Source: Hydractinia symbiolongicarpus (taxonomy: Eukaryota > Cnidaria > Hydrozoa > Anthoathecata > Hydractiniidae). From it: a stretch of 64,000 bases of DNA. The translations under genes and the position numbers were made by a program. Each line of letters starts with the position of its first letter. Positions within the stretch are counted from its first letter, which is position 1. The stretch is from NCBI RefSeq assembly GCF_029227915.1, contig NC_079880.1:9325501-9389500 (forward strand). The letters are read 5' to 3'. Positions 37,741 to 50,118 of this stretch are shown piece after piece. The notes under the pieces were generated by a model that did not search any database, had not been told where the DNA came from, and saw only the letters and a program-made list of their open reading frames with translations.

Positions 37741-40700
37741 ATTTTCGACTTTTTAAAGTTTTAAAAGATTTATTTCGCCAAGTTATATAATGCAGACCAG
37801 ATTCGGCTGCAGTTAGGTATTCTGATAATAAGAACTTTTTTGTGTTACGAAATTTTAAGCTTATCGAGAATTTATTTGATATTTTAATGGTCAATTATTT
37901 TACACTTTATAATTGATTCTCTGACGGGCATTACAGCTACTTACTAATAATAATAGCCATGGAATATCATGAATCGTACGGTCTTGCATTATTTCATAGA
38001 CGGTTGTATCTACAAAAAAATGAGAAACTCTTACTTGTAGGTTGTTCATTCAATAACTTTTCGTTATCATGATACTTATGGACTTCACTGTCTTTAGTTT
38101 CTTCTCCTCTGCTTAAATTCAGATGTTTCAAAGAAATAAATAAAAATATAAGAACGAATTGGCCTAGAATATTTAAGTGTTTCGTTGTGTTTTCAAAGCA
38201 TGCAATCCAAAAGTTCCGAATAAAGAGAATAATGCTCGTCTATTTGTGCTAAAAGTTGTTTGTATCTCTGCTCAATGTGAGCAGTTGCGTCTGTGCTATT
38301 ATGATCTTAGAGCATCAGAACCTGTTTGTTCAATGCGTGACACTCACACACCAAAGAACAAGCATAGATTGTAAACATAATTAACCTTATTTGAGAATGT
38401 GAGATATGTTTTCACCCAGCCAAGTATCATAATACTAATTTGCTGAACACGATTGTACTCGTGGATTGCTAAAAATTAGGAGTCTCCAGCAAAAAAATTT
38501 ACATCCATCAAAGAATATTATCGACTATGCAAATCAGCAAAACATATGTTGCACACTTGACAAAAGTGCGCTCACAAAGACAATTAAATGTCAATTCACA
38601 GCTCCAATCAAGCGTTCTTAAAATACATCATTTTCCCCTTACAATGCTCTAGTTGAGAATTAACAGGAAGTAGCTAATGACTTAAGTTACAAAGTTAGTA
38701 TGCCCTGGGTAAGAAAAAATATATAATTATTTATTTGTGTAAAATTTTATTGAATAGCATTATTGTCAATTTCGTAATAAATTGATTTGCCATTAACTGA
38801 TGATATTGCGCACTTAAAAGCCTCAATATACTCTCTGCTTGCTGTAGAGTACAGAACAGACAATAAGACCGCCATTATGGGATAGGGGTTGAAAGTATGG
38901 ATATTTTAAGGAGAGCAGAAACATATGATAATAGTAAAATTGAAACAAACAGAACAGAAGGTAATATTCTAAAGATACATTTACAGATACTTTACTGCAA
39001 AAAGCTGTTACGTATTTCAGATTTCACCACAATATATCGTTTGCAATTCTATAAAATTTAAATCAAACTAAGTCTTTAGCATAAATATTTTTCTGTGGGT
39101 CTTTGTATTTTTGTTGTAGCTAATCAAAACAGAAGAATTTAAGTTAACTTAAGAACAGCAAAACGGTTAGTAATACATTGTGAACTGCATTTACCCCTGT
39201 CTTACGGTTAAAAATTACACGACTGTAATCTGTAGATGGACTTTAAAAGCAAGTGAGACTAAAATTCGACCGTTTGATCACTTTGAGGCCAAGCATACCC
39301 AAAATGTGTCTTACTTGTTTAAATGGCCACTGATCTCATGACTCATTAATTATTCATAATTGTACACCACTGTTTGATTGATGCTTTTTTAGCATGTGTT
39401 AAATTTTTTGTAATGATGTTAGCAATTAACATCAGTGAACAATGTCGTAAACACTTCATAAACAAAAGCTTTTCTCATTATACTCGCTTATTAGGCAGTG
39501 TATAAAAATTGGCTTATCAGTTTATTTTCATGCATGTTCACATACGAAGTTACAAGTATTAATGTAAGTACTTATGAGCAATTTTTTTAAGTACTAATGT
39601 GTTATTGTTTTTTAAACAGGGAATTTTTATTGTTACCGTTCAAAACTGTGTACAATATTACATTACCATATTGGTAACAGAGGTTTCGTATATAATTGGG
39701 CCTACTTTGTGCCAAAAGTTGACCAGGCCGCCTCACTTTGGCGAGATCTCACTATGTTTCCCAAAACTTTATAAATAATGTGTTCATATGAGAAGCAACC
39801 AATCCCGCCTCGTCGAGATCTCAGTTGTTTTTAACGAGATCCAGGCAGGCTGGAATGGAGTTTGTCGATATAAATACACCAGCCCTGCCGACTCAGTTAA
39901 TTTCTTTTTTTTGTGCATGATCAAAATTGTTTCATTTGCAGGTTTTAGCACTTTTTATCTGTACGGGAATGCCAAAATTATTGAAGAATGAACTCTTTTG
40001 TGAACTTTTATAAACTTATCTATTTTGCGAAATTAATACTGTATAATGCATGGAAAACAAGAAATATATAAAAACGCTTCAGATGAAAAAAATATTCGTC
40101 AAATTTTATGGTGATATTTTCATTATTTTGACAAAAAAAGCATTACTCTCATTAAATTCTTTCTTTAAAGAATTTAATTTAGAACGCGCTGTAAAGGAAA
40201 TAAATAAACCTTCTTGACTTTTTCCATTCCATCTATTTTGAGTGAATGCACTTTTTTGCAATACTGAATGGGTACGTTCTGTATAACAAAGGTTTGTTAA
40301 AAATGAATACAAAGACCTTGCACTGCTTTTATTATTATTTCATTTACAGTTCATATATTTAATTCTGAAAACTTTTTGAATGTCCAAAATAAGGATTGTT
40401 ATTTTAGCTGTGCCATAGCAATAAATTGCCAAATCTAGTATTTATGCTATGATTTTCAGACACAAATCAACCTTAAAGTTAAAAGAAACCTCAAAATCAT
40501 AGTATAGAAAGGGTGATATGAAAAAAATCAAAATATGTTTATAAAATGGTGGTATATATAATTAACAATGGAAGGAATATCAAAAAGCTGGAGAAAATTG
40601 CTTATGAAATAATAAGCTAAATTGTATATTCGGTACGTTGTAAAAATTTAAAAATTGGTACGCATTTTTTTGTTACTGGTCTTGTATCACAATGTGTAAA

Positions 40701-41068
40701 AACACTCTAAAGCTAATGAGAAGAAAACAAACTTTACAAATTCTAATTTGACTTGCACAACATACACACACAGAATAATTGTTTCAATAAGATACCTGAC
40801 ACAATCTGTCCCAACAAGTCTCAATTTTCTTTCCTACTCAAGTAATTTTTTTCAATGTAGTTGCTACTGTCTTTAATCTTCTTGTCTGTTATTTAACCAG
40901 CACGATTTTGTCTCGATTTCAGTGTACTTCTTAAGTATTATCAAATTTCAAATTCCCTACAATATTTTAAGGAATGGCATGTATAAATTAAATTTCAAAA
41001 GGATTATTTGCTTTTAACACACAAAACGTTTTTAAATGTTTTGCGTAGTTGTTAAGATTAACTCTTTA
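37741..41068. other. Unassigned DNA between the duplicated segments
   Basis: AT-rich. An ORF at 38177-38374 encodes 65 residues with six cysteines (...VVCISAQCEQLRLCYYD...), but it has no visible exon partners or paralogue, so it is not called. The 39700-39900 stretch ('gcgagatctcac', 'cgagatctcag', 'ccaggcaggctgg') looks like a short repeat of unknown type. Confidence 0.35.
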
Positions 41069-41325
41069 GCAGGGATGGTGTAGTGGTAGCGCTTTCGGCA
41101 TGTAATCATAAGGTTTCAGGTTCGAGTCCCACTCTGGCGCAATTCAAATGTAGTGTTGCTCATTTGGTTCCATCAACTGACCACTAATTTGCTTTTGTGG
41201 CGGACAAGCAAGTTAGAGCAATGCTATACGTATCTCTAGCGGTAGAGCCACTTGTTACGACAGAATCCCCATAGACGTTAAGACTTACCTTTACTTACTT
41301 ATTTACTTACTTTATAACCAGACGA
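41069..41325 (+). mobile_element. tRNA-derived SINE
   Basis: The head contains the A-box-like TGTAGTGGTAGCG and B box GGTTCGAGTCC (41078-41136) but cannot fold as a proper tRNA. A body of about 150 bp follows, ending in an imperfect (CTTA)n tail (about 41284-41318). No target duplication identified. Confidence 0.6.
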
Positions 41326-41384
41326 TGCACAACAGTGACATTGCTCCTTCGTCAAAATCCGTTTTGAGAATGTCCAAAACCTTA

Positions 41385-42030
41385 CCATGACTACCAGATG
41401 AGAAAAACACTCTCTACCATGTAATTGTTCGTTATACTTATGGTACCAGGCAAAACGTCGACCTTATCATCCTAAGCTACCTGCCCAGCTCAATAACGTT
41501 GACCGTGGTAATCCGATTATATCTCTCCTTTATGAGTAGTTTCAGTCAACCAACTTTATCATATCCAAATGCCGCATAAATAAACTGAAAAATGGAGTCA
41601 AATAATGCCCAAATGACATATGAACAAAAGTAGTTATAATTAATTTGCAATATGAGGCAGAGAAGTATGAATGTATTAATGCCATAAATATTAGGCATTG
41701 CTGTTTGTTCAGTTAAAACAATCCTCGTTTTTATCATTAAGAATTTTAAGCAAACAGACACACAACAGTTATTTTTAACCAACCAGAAGACATCTTATGA
41801 CTGCCCTATCAGATGTCATCTCTTGGTATCGTTTTTGCCAAGCAGTTTTCAGTGACGTACAAATATATCTCCAGAGCTCTTCCTTGCCCAGAAAGGTCAT
41901 TACCATGCCATAACCATACAAAAGAAGAGGTTTAAGTGGCACTATTTTGTATTACGGTCCTGAGAACAAATTCATAGATAGGAAAATCAAGAGGAAAAAC
42001 AAACGCTGACTCTCTCGGTGGTGTACAAAG
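41385..42030 (+). repeat. Duplicated segment, right copy, with decayed ORF
   Basis: Direct-repeat partner of 37040-37740. The frame from ATG at about 41800 reads MTALSDVISWYRFCQAVFSDVQ and continues with SSSLPRKV before a stop, then KRRGLSG...YYGPENKF. The similarity to the left copy is at the protein level, but this copy is broken. Confidence 0.5.
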
Positions 42031-43239
42031 GTAACGGCCGATTGAAACCTGTGTTGTTATTCAAAGCAAAGATAACTTATTCTGCAGAACGTAAAATATC
42101 GAGTGATTGCTACTGATGGGGTGGAGTAACGATAGGCTGTTTTTTAAGTTGCTTTTGCGGGAAAGTTCTTTTTTAATTAATTCAAATAGATATTTGGATA
42201 CCCATTGCCAGTGCGCCTGTTGAAATGGTTTAGCCGAAGGTATTTTCTAAACGACGGCGGAGTAACTTGAACATGAAATAATGGCGATGGAAGTATGGCG
42301 GACAAGTGAATTCAACTGTTTTTTGTGTTTCATGTTGTTAGAGTATTTTATAATTTTTTAGCACACCTTGTGTTTTGAAGTGAGTTTACATTTTGTTGGA
42401 ACAACACCTGATCTGCTTTTTCACTTTTGATCACGGCCATTATTTATAAAATTACGATTTAATTTACTTGTAGGGGAATAAATGACTTGTACTGATGTGG
42501 TCACATTAGTGTTTAGCCTCCCCCTTGCGCGCTAATTTGTCAAAATGTTATAACAAACATCAAAATGCTTTAAAATGACATTTTAAATATGCAGTCACAA
42601 GGTTTTGAAGAATTAGTTTCCTTAATTGCATTATTATTCTTATCTTTCAAAACCATTTATGTAGCTATCACCATTAGGAGAAAGCTTAATTAAAAAATAA
42701 ATTTTTTCTTATTTGTGGTTGTTGAAAAAATTACGTTTATCAATTGAAATTGCTTACCTATAGTAACTTCTGTTTGTGATCCAATACGGAGCTAAATATC
42801 TCATTCATGTAAGCAATGCACAAAATACATGTTCTTGTGTAACAACTGCTCACGAGATGCTATATTCATTTTCAACTTCCCGCTTTTTTAACTTACATTA
42901 TTTTTTTGTTTTCTTGAGATGAAAATCACACAGGTTATGATTTGGATACGCGGTTAATTAGCTCCTATTTTGAGTAAAATTTAATTCGCAACGTTGCGGG
43001 TTTGTAGGCACGTGGAGAATTTAAATGGATTTGGCAAACTTCCATCAGCAATAAAAGCCACGTCAGATGTCAGACATTTACGTTTTCTATCATTAAACTG
43101 GGTATTATCTCCGAATAATTTTATTTTATTTTAGTTTAGTACCACTAATTGGTGACATCACTCTCTCCGATATTATATTAGCATCCGTTGAAAACACTTT
43201 TAATTGTTGTAGCAGTTTTCAGAGAATCACCACGTAAAT

Positions 43240-46200
43240 ATGTTGGCATGGGTAATCCTTCTACTGGCTCTTTCACAGGTTAGAAGAAATTAATGTCAAC
43301 TAATGAAATGCTCGTAATTATTAGTCATAACTATTTCAATTTTCTTATAGTTCCAGACCAGGTAAAAACTATATCAACTTTTAAACTTCTTAAAAAATAC
43401 TCAGACGCATGTTCTTTAAGTTGCAATGCAATGTCTTTCTTAGACTTGTGTATTGATTTAAAAAGTGTTGCGTGATAAAACAGTAATCATTTTGTTATGA
43501 GAAGAAATTACAAAAGAATTAAACTCGCAATAAATAACAAAACCGACATGGGTGGGTTTATTTGTGATTGTATACAACACATACAGTTAATTATCAGAGT
43601 ATTTATAAAAATGCGCAATTTATGACCTTAATAAGTATTACACGTTGTTGGAAAGTTCTACGTTTTTAGCCACGGGCTTTATCCATGGGGAATCGCCTGT
43701 CGTACATATTTCCCACGCCGTCTTTAATTCGTGCACTTGAACGAGGTTTATTACTATGATCATAGGTTCCAATATGATAGTATTTTTGACTACAGGGCGC
43801 TCGGTTTTTAACCTGCTTTACAGACAGACAGCAAGAACTTTAATATAAACAAGTCGGTAGCCCGTGGATGATCACAAGGGTTAGCACGTCCTTTTTATAT
43901 CGCATTTTGTGTTTCCGTAACACGGCACTTTATCTGTACTAGCATTATTAAAGGAATTAATGTGTACAAGTTATCACTTTATAGGTTGTTCAGGCAGAAA
44001 AAATCCGAATCCGAAGGCCAGGCAAGGTGTTGTTTAAACATAGTGGAAATGGCTACAAGATTGAAAATTCTACGTCGCTTAATAACAACAATTCAACTGG
44101 TGAGTAGAATAATGGCTTTTTAAAGTTAACTGTCTAAACATTTTTTGATCTTCAAAGCTCTGAATCCTTTCGTTTGATTATTAGTTTAGTTTATTAAGTA
44201 ATATTTACACAGAATAACCAGTACAATACTTACAAATATGTTTCAAACGATAGAAGTTATTTGTACAAAATTTCATCGTCTTTTGAAGAAGATATTTTTT
44301 TATCTAATCTGCACTTATATATCTTGCTGAACAAAATTCTTCATCTTTTTAAGGCGCGAGAATAGGAATTACAGTGATCGAATAGGAAAAAAAAAGATCT
44401 TTTTAATGGTGCATAAATATTTTTTAAAAAAATGTATTTAAGTTAGGGCATTTTCCAAATATGAAAAAAATTGTCATGAATCATTTTTTTACTATGTAAT
44501 AAGATCAAATATTTGTTCACACATAATCATCTAGGGTATTAATTTTGACTCCTCAAAGTTATATGATAGCGGCCTCCAAGAGGAAAACGATTTTTGTAGT
44601 GGAAAGACACTTTTGAAGTTTTTCTATAACAATTCCCATAAGAATATGCTTTTCAAAGTCATCAGGTTTTTTGTGATTTTTGTTTCTACAATTTGTTTTT
44701 GTTTTACCCATACGCGACTGTTGAGAATGTGAGCAAACACGTGCGGCACAAAAGGATCTTAAAAAAACCTGTTAGCTAATAGTCGTTACCATAGTGACCA
44801 ATTATTTATGTAGAAGTGTAGAAATTTTGTAAAAAATTTTAAACATCTTTTTCACAGCGTTCGTTTTTGAAGAGCATAATTCGTGAGTTTCAAACCTCAT
44901 TTACAAAACTATAAAGACTCTGGGGCGGAGAGCTCCTCTAGCGTAGTGTTTGATCTAAACACGATTTTTATTTTATTTTGAAGTTTGAGTAGAAGGCGAG
45001 TTATGATAAGTTTCTCCAAAAGTAAAAAAAAATCAAGAAAAAATTAAAAAATCGTTTTTAGATAGATTTTCTGTAATCGCAAAAAAGTAAACAGCAAATA
45101 TGAAAACCTAGCTGTGCTGTAAATGGGATCTCATTTGTAGGAAAGGGTCGCTTTTTATTCATGTCTATTAAACCTTCAAACTTTATTTTTCTTAATAATT
45201 TTTATACTATTATATAAGAAACTAGTCGTTAGCCCGTGGAAAAATCCACGGGGTCGCCTGTCCTTTAAATTTACCCGTCGCAACAAAGTGGACAAAAATA
45301 TATCGCATTTGATATTCGTGTTTCCGTAACATCATTTTATAATTCGGGGGGGGGGGGGGGGGGGTCTGTGCAGAGATAGACAGACGGAATACGGCTATTA
45401 TATTAGAGATTATCCAAGCTTTCTAAAAATATATACATTGATGAATTAAAATAAACTCTTAATAAATTAACAGCATTTTAAAAGATCACACCTTCTTTGT
45501 ATACTCACGCCTTAATTGATCAACGGTATTCGTTAGTTGAGTTTTTTCCCTATCTTTTTGGTGCGTTAATAATGAAAGTACTTCAAAAATAGGTAAATAT
45601 TATATATAAATAGAAGAATATGTTAAACTTTATCCCAAGTATTGTACATTTCATAAATTCACAAGCATATACATTCAAAACAAAAATTTTAAATAGCCTT
45701 TCCTTAAAAAAAACAACATAAAAAACCAAAACAACAACAACAATTTTTCGAAAAGTTAGTAAAGTTTTATCACTTAAAAGTTACCAGATGTTGCCCATGT
45801 GATTAGTATTTTTACTGACATTTTATTTCGACTTATTTTTTCCGATAACATAAGGTTTATTTCAAAGTTTTATGAACTTTCAAACAGTTTATTATTATTT
45901 TCTATCGCAATCAGCTTGATTAAAAAACACCATGAAATAGCCACCATTGTCGAATCTTTTATTTGCATTTTACATCCCTGTCAAGCTTGGTAATTTAAAA
46001 GTACCGAAAAATCACAATATAATTGCCGGCCTGTCAAGCTTGGTAATTTAAAAGTACCGAAAAATCACAATATAATTGCCGGCCTTGTTCAAAGGGTTCT
46101 AATATATAAAATCCTTCACTTATTTAAAAATAACACATAACCTTCATCAACTTTACCTTTACCTTGCCTTCCTTATCATTTCTTTCTTTTTTTGAATTAA

Positions 46201-46630
46201 AAATAAGCAGACCTAACGGTCAGTTAAGTTGGTAAAAGAAAAAGGCATTTTTAGGCATAAGTAACGCCATATTTCACCATGAGCATTAAAAAAGTCAGTC
46301 AACGTCTAAAAAATTCAATCACCCTTTATCGACTATAGCACAGGTTTAAAAGTTTTTCTTCATTTAGGTGGAAATCGCTACTACAAACAGTGTTTGGTAA
46401 ATGGTAAGTGGGTATTATGTCTAGGAACATGGACACCCAGACCAACCACTACTTGTCCGCCTGGATTTTTGTGCATCGGTTCTATCACCGCTGGGAAAAA
46501 GAAGCTCGTTTTTTCCAAGAAATCGACAAAGAGTCCACGAAGAAATGATTCACACAAAAATCAGAAAATCATGCGTAAATGGGGAAGCTTTCGACCCACG
46601 TTACCTACACTGACAATGAAACAAACCTAA
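43240..46630 (+). CDS. Secreted CBM19-like protein, copy 3, shortened
   Basis: Exons 43240-43278, 43985-44099 and 46368-46630 join in frame (39+115+263 nt = 138 aa plus TAA). Exon 1 gives the signal peptide MLAWVILLLALSQ; its donor is GTTAGA. Exon 2 lacks 333 bp (111 codons), removing the two N-domain cysteines and the R6 run; the junction lies at AAAATC, shared by both sides. Exon 3 keeps the four cysteines (CLVNGKWVLCLGTW, CPPGFLC). RKRR has become RKWG, and a single-base deletion (ACCTTAACG to ACCTAACG) creates TAA at 46628. It may be a working short form or a decaying copy. A Helitron begins 47 bp after the stop. Confidence 0.6.
44353..45511. mobile_element. TTAA-flanked (piggyBac-type) non-autonomous element in intron 2
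   Basis: Flanked by TTAA (44349-44352 and 45512-45515), where copies 1 and 2 have a single TTAA before '(c)cgatcaacgg'. The ends are inverted: GGCGCGAGAATA on the left and the complement of GGCGTGAGTATA on the right. About 1.16 kb without coding sequence, including a 188-bp Helitron (45222-45409). TTAA duplication is the hallmark of piggyBac; family assignment by ends alone is tentative. Confidence 0.75.
45222..45409 (-). mobile_element. Minimal Helitron D, 188 bp
   Basis: Plus strand A|CTAGTCGTTAGCCCGTGG...TATTAGAGA|T, the reverse complement of a TC-start, CTAG-end Helitron inserted between A and T. The 3' hairpin is a long perfect stem (CCCGTGGA / TCCACGGG). It includes a run of 19 G at 45346-45364. 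It is the best-preserved short member of the family and the key to recognising the relics in intron 1. Confidence 0.8.
45977..46082 (+). repeat. Perfect 53-bp tandem duplication
   Basis: Two identical 53-bp units (start 45977 and 46030, beginning CCTGTCAAGCTTGG) in intron 2 of copy 3. Identity implies a very recent event or a sequencing or assembly artefact. Confidence 0.9.
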
Positions 46631-46676
46631 CGCATTAACTGTAGGCTTAAAATTTGAACTACTTATCGTTAGATGA

Positions 46677-49600
46677 TCTATATTATAATACCAGTGTGCG
46701 TCTGTCTGTCTTTCACGCAAAATGGCTACCGATGTCCCTTTGATCTTTCCACGATTTTTAAAAACCAGGCAGTTGTTTAATCGAAAATCTTATTATTGAT
46801 TAAAATATATTTAATAAATTAATTTATTTTCATAAATAATTTAATAACTTTAATTTACTAACCTTACTTAATAATATAAATTATGTGATTTAAATGAATG
46901 TATTATTTAAACACGCCATTTTTACTAATAATTACCCCGTGATCTCAATCGCTGATTCCATTCAAGAGCCACAGAAAACGAATACGATGGTTTTATTGAC
47001 AGTTTTACCTGCTTTGTTTTGATCGTACGCACGTAAGATACCAATAAAAAGGCCCAATTCCCTCAAAAACCAGGCCGCCAAATCTTAGATTTAGGCGGCC
47101 TGGAGAGGCCAACGAAGGAACATGATGACGAAGGCCATTTTGGTTGTGAAAGTGGTCTTGGTCAGTGTTGGTTTATAAGTATGTTTAACCTTTTTAGTGT
47201 TCTAAAATCTTTTTATTTTGTAATATTTGTTTTTTTTATATGTTTTTACATGTTAAGATGAATATATTGTCACGGTTTTTAGCCGTGTACAAATCTTAAA
47301 CGCACCATTTTTAGTATTTTTGGCTAGGAACGAAGATTTTTAAAGATCATTCTGCAGCTAGCTAGATGCCCTTAGTTACTACTACTTAGTTTGTCAAAAC
47401 AGTTTTTTATCCTAGCCAATATTATTTATTTTTATGTTAAAGTTGTGTGTATCTAGTTAGCTCCTTAGCTGTCTGGCTGCAACATTTTTCTTTGCTAAAT
47501 GCAGTTAAAAAGGGTGTTACGCCTATGCTCATGTGCGACACGGATTACCTGTACTAAGCGCTCAGTCTAGTATTAATGACAGCTGTTTCCTGTGCTTCTG
47601 TTTAACCGAAGTTGGAATGACGTTTTTTTCAGAAAAGGCTATTCCACCTATATGGATGTGTCACTTCATTTACCTGTTCTAAGAAGTCAGCCTGGAGTAA
47701 CATTTCTGGTAACTTTTACCAGAAGCATTCTCCACGAATTGCAATCTGTATTTTTATTGAATTCCCGCACCCGAAGGTAAGGAAAGTCTTTAAATCCGTC
47801 GTTGAGTCAATTTTTGAGAAATTATCGATCATGGAAACTTATCACAAGGTTCCAATGTTTTCGGTAAACATCAAAATGTAGCCATTTCCCTTAACGTTCG
47901 CTCTGTTTGCGGTCCAGTTGTTGCATTCAAGTGCAGGTGTTACTGGCTACTGATACTGAAAAATTTGAGGAGATACATGGGATTGAATGTTACTGGATTA
48001 TTAACAAGACATGAATTGAATGTGAGTATCTACCACTTCTTTCTGGAAAACTCTACCCCCGCCCTCTTTACAACACCATGCAGCCACAACTAGCAAATAA
48101 ACAGTCCAGTGGTGTACCCTCCCCCAGTCACAATTGCAACTAACTTAGTACACAGTTGTGGCCACAGCCAAATAACACTATAAATACGGATATCATCATC
48201 GAAAAGGTCAAATCAAATTAATTTTTTGTGTAAAGCTCATTGTGTGTTGATTCAAAATAGCAAGAAAGTGTTGTTTGGCTAGGCTCAGTAAAATGGTGGT
48301 CGAATTATCACGGGGGTGGCGACTTGCCTTAAACGCTGTCAAATCTGTCGGACGACTTCCAGCGTTTTAAGAAATCAACAATTTTTTTTTACCATATTAG
48401 TAAGTATAATTCATTCTTACAATTTCGAGCGGTAGTAGTGGAAGAGCTCTGAAAAAAACTGTTTTTATATCATTTATTTCATAAAAAATTGTAATAAAAT
48501 CCCACAAATAATAAACTGAGAGTACAACGACAAAATATTACCACCTTTTTTTTTTCGACAAAATTTAAATGAGAGCAATGACCTCGCCTGAGGTACATTT
48601 CGGGCGATTTAAAAAAAACGCCCGTGGTTGGCTTCACATACATGGTACTTTTAGCGAGTCGGCCCCCTCGTGAATTATCGAGAAAACACCAATTCTACAA
48701 TAAGGCACAAACGAAAAGATCCAGCAATGCTAACAGACCGCTGCTATTGCTCCTGGTACTCCTGCCATTTTGTGAACTTCTGCAGCTTCACAGAACCTTC
48801 GAGGTCTGATAAAATGTTAACACCTTATGAACAAACTGCCAATGAATGAATTTTTGTAAAGATGCTTACAGCCTAACCAAATCAAGGGAAAGGTGATGAT
48901 CAATCCCACGTTTATTGTAAAAAATAATACAACAAATTTCCGTTGCTTCCTTTTTATATGCTGTTAATCTTAATACTGGCAGTGTAGGAATTGAGAGTAT
49001 GAGTGGGTAGTTGTTTTCTAAATAATTTTTCGAAAATGTATCAGTCTCATTCCACGGTATCTGATTGAATTCTCATCACATCTCAAATTAAACCCTCAGC
49101 ATGGGGTCAATAAAATCAAAATCATTAAGTGTTGTCAAATGCAATTTTATGGCGCTCCATATATTTTTTCGCTAGAATTCATTCTCAATCAACATTTTAA
49201 TTTTGCAAATTTGCCTAAAATTAGCAAAGCTCAAAAAAAATATTTCCGCAAAAAAAACTTTTTTCAAGATATGTGGTAATGAAGTGAAACATCTTGCATT
49301 TGTAGACTTGGCACATACACAAACAGCAAAAGACTATAATTGTTGGTGCTGCGGTGAATAGAATATTTACCTATAAACCGAAGTATTTCAGGTATATTTG
49401 ATTACACTGTTTTTTATAAGGAAATTGTTTATGAGAAAATGAGCCCAAAATCTTAGGAAAATTTTAAGAAAATCCCCAGCCTCCCCAGGATCCAATTTTG
49501 GAGCCCTTTGTATTCACACTTACAGTTATTAAAATCACCGTAATTTCAAAACACAACACAATCAAGTCATTTTCTCAGTCAAATATACATCCTAACAAAA

Positions 49601-50080
49601 TAACAAAGGAATCGTTTTTATTAAAAGTAGAAGTTGTCTCAAAACAAAGAAAATAGAGGGAGAATAATTAAAAAAATGTTAAAGAAAGTTTTAACCTAAA
49701 TCATGGCATTTTGCTTAGAAAATTGAGGCTCAGGACAAAAAACGGTTTTTTTATAAAAAAAAAATAATAAACGTGATCAAAATTCATTCTAGCAGAGCAT
49801 TTTTTATGACTGGTTGTAATGTTATTTAATTTTCATGTTTAGGTGACGCAAAACTGTTCCTGTGTAATGACATCAAAAGTCGTTCTCTCTGTGTTGGCAG
49901 GAGAGATAGACCTTCAGAACAATAGAACGTTAGATAACTGAAATACTGAATTGTTAATGCCGAAAAAAATATATTTATTGAAATTATTGTATTCAGATAG
50001 TAGATTCAATGTTTTTTATATCCGCATAACAAATACATTCATAACAAAATCTGAATTGACAGCTATGTCTAAATGATTGT
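46677..50080. other. Left, non-coding part of Helitron E
   Basis: Contains the 5' end, family sequence shared with Helitrons H and I (47100-47770, reverse orientation to them) and about 2.3 kb (47780-50080) with no recognisable coding sequence. A 61-codon ORF at 48624-48809 has no recognised features. Confidence 0.5.
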
Positions 50081-50082
50081 TA

Positions 50083-50118
50083 ATTCAAGCTAGCGATATA
50101 GAATTAAATCTAGGACCT
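50083..50118 (+). other. 2A-like ribosome-skipping motif (degenerate)
   Basis: The frame reads LIQASDIELNLGP, one substitution from the 2A consensus D-x-E-x-N-P-G-P (Leu for the first Pro). It continues in frame into the peptidase relic. 2A peptides are known in several invertebrate transposable elements. A stop lies a few codons upstream (TGA at about 50074), so the preceding protein is lost here. Confidence 0.55.

Larger units (their letters stand above)
33253..42135. other. 8.9-kb block unique to copy 2
   Basis: Similarity to copy 1 stops at 'tttgtgaacac' (33252) and resumes at about 42140, where copy 1 continues within about 30 bp. The block holds a TGF-beta pseudogene, a diverged tandem pair (about 33995-34140 and 34190-34335), a GGCA-rich tract, a tRNA-like remnant, a duplicated segment with related ORFs (37040-37740, 41385-42030) and a SINE. 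No terminal structure for the whole block was seen, so how it arrived is unknown. Confidence 0.6.
20986..42960. repeat. Segmental duplication, copy 2
   Basis: Second tandem copy. It matches copy 1 from about 20990 to 33252. An unshared block of about 8.9 kb follows, and similarity to copy 1 (19976-20980) resumes at about 42140-42960. It also carries copy-specific insertions at 29173-30676, 31203-31511 and 32570-32735. It shares with copy 3 an (ATT)n-ended insertion in intron 2 that copy 1 lacks, which suggests copies 2 and 3 are the closest pair or that copy 1 lost it. Confidence 0.8.

Noticed and set aside
38177-38374. Cysteine-containing 65-codon ORF
   Set aside because: Interesting composition but no splice partners, paralogue or family motif.
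41069-41140. Functional tRNA gene
   Set aside because: A and B boxes are present but the acceptor and T stems do not pair; it fits a SINE head.
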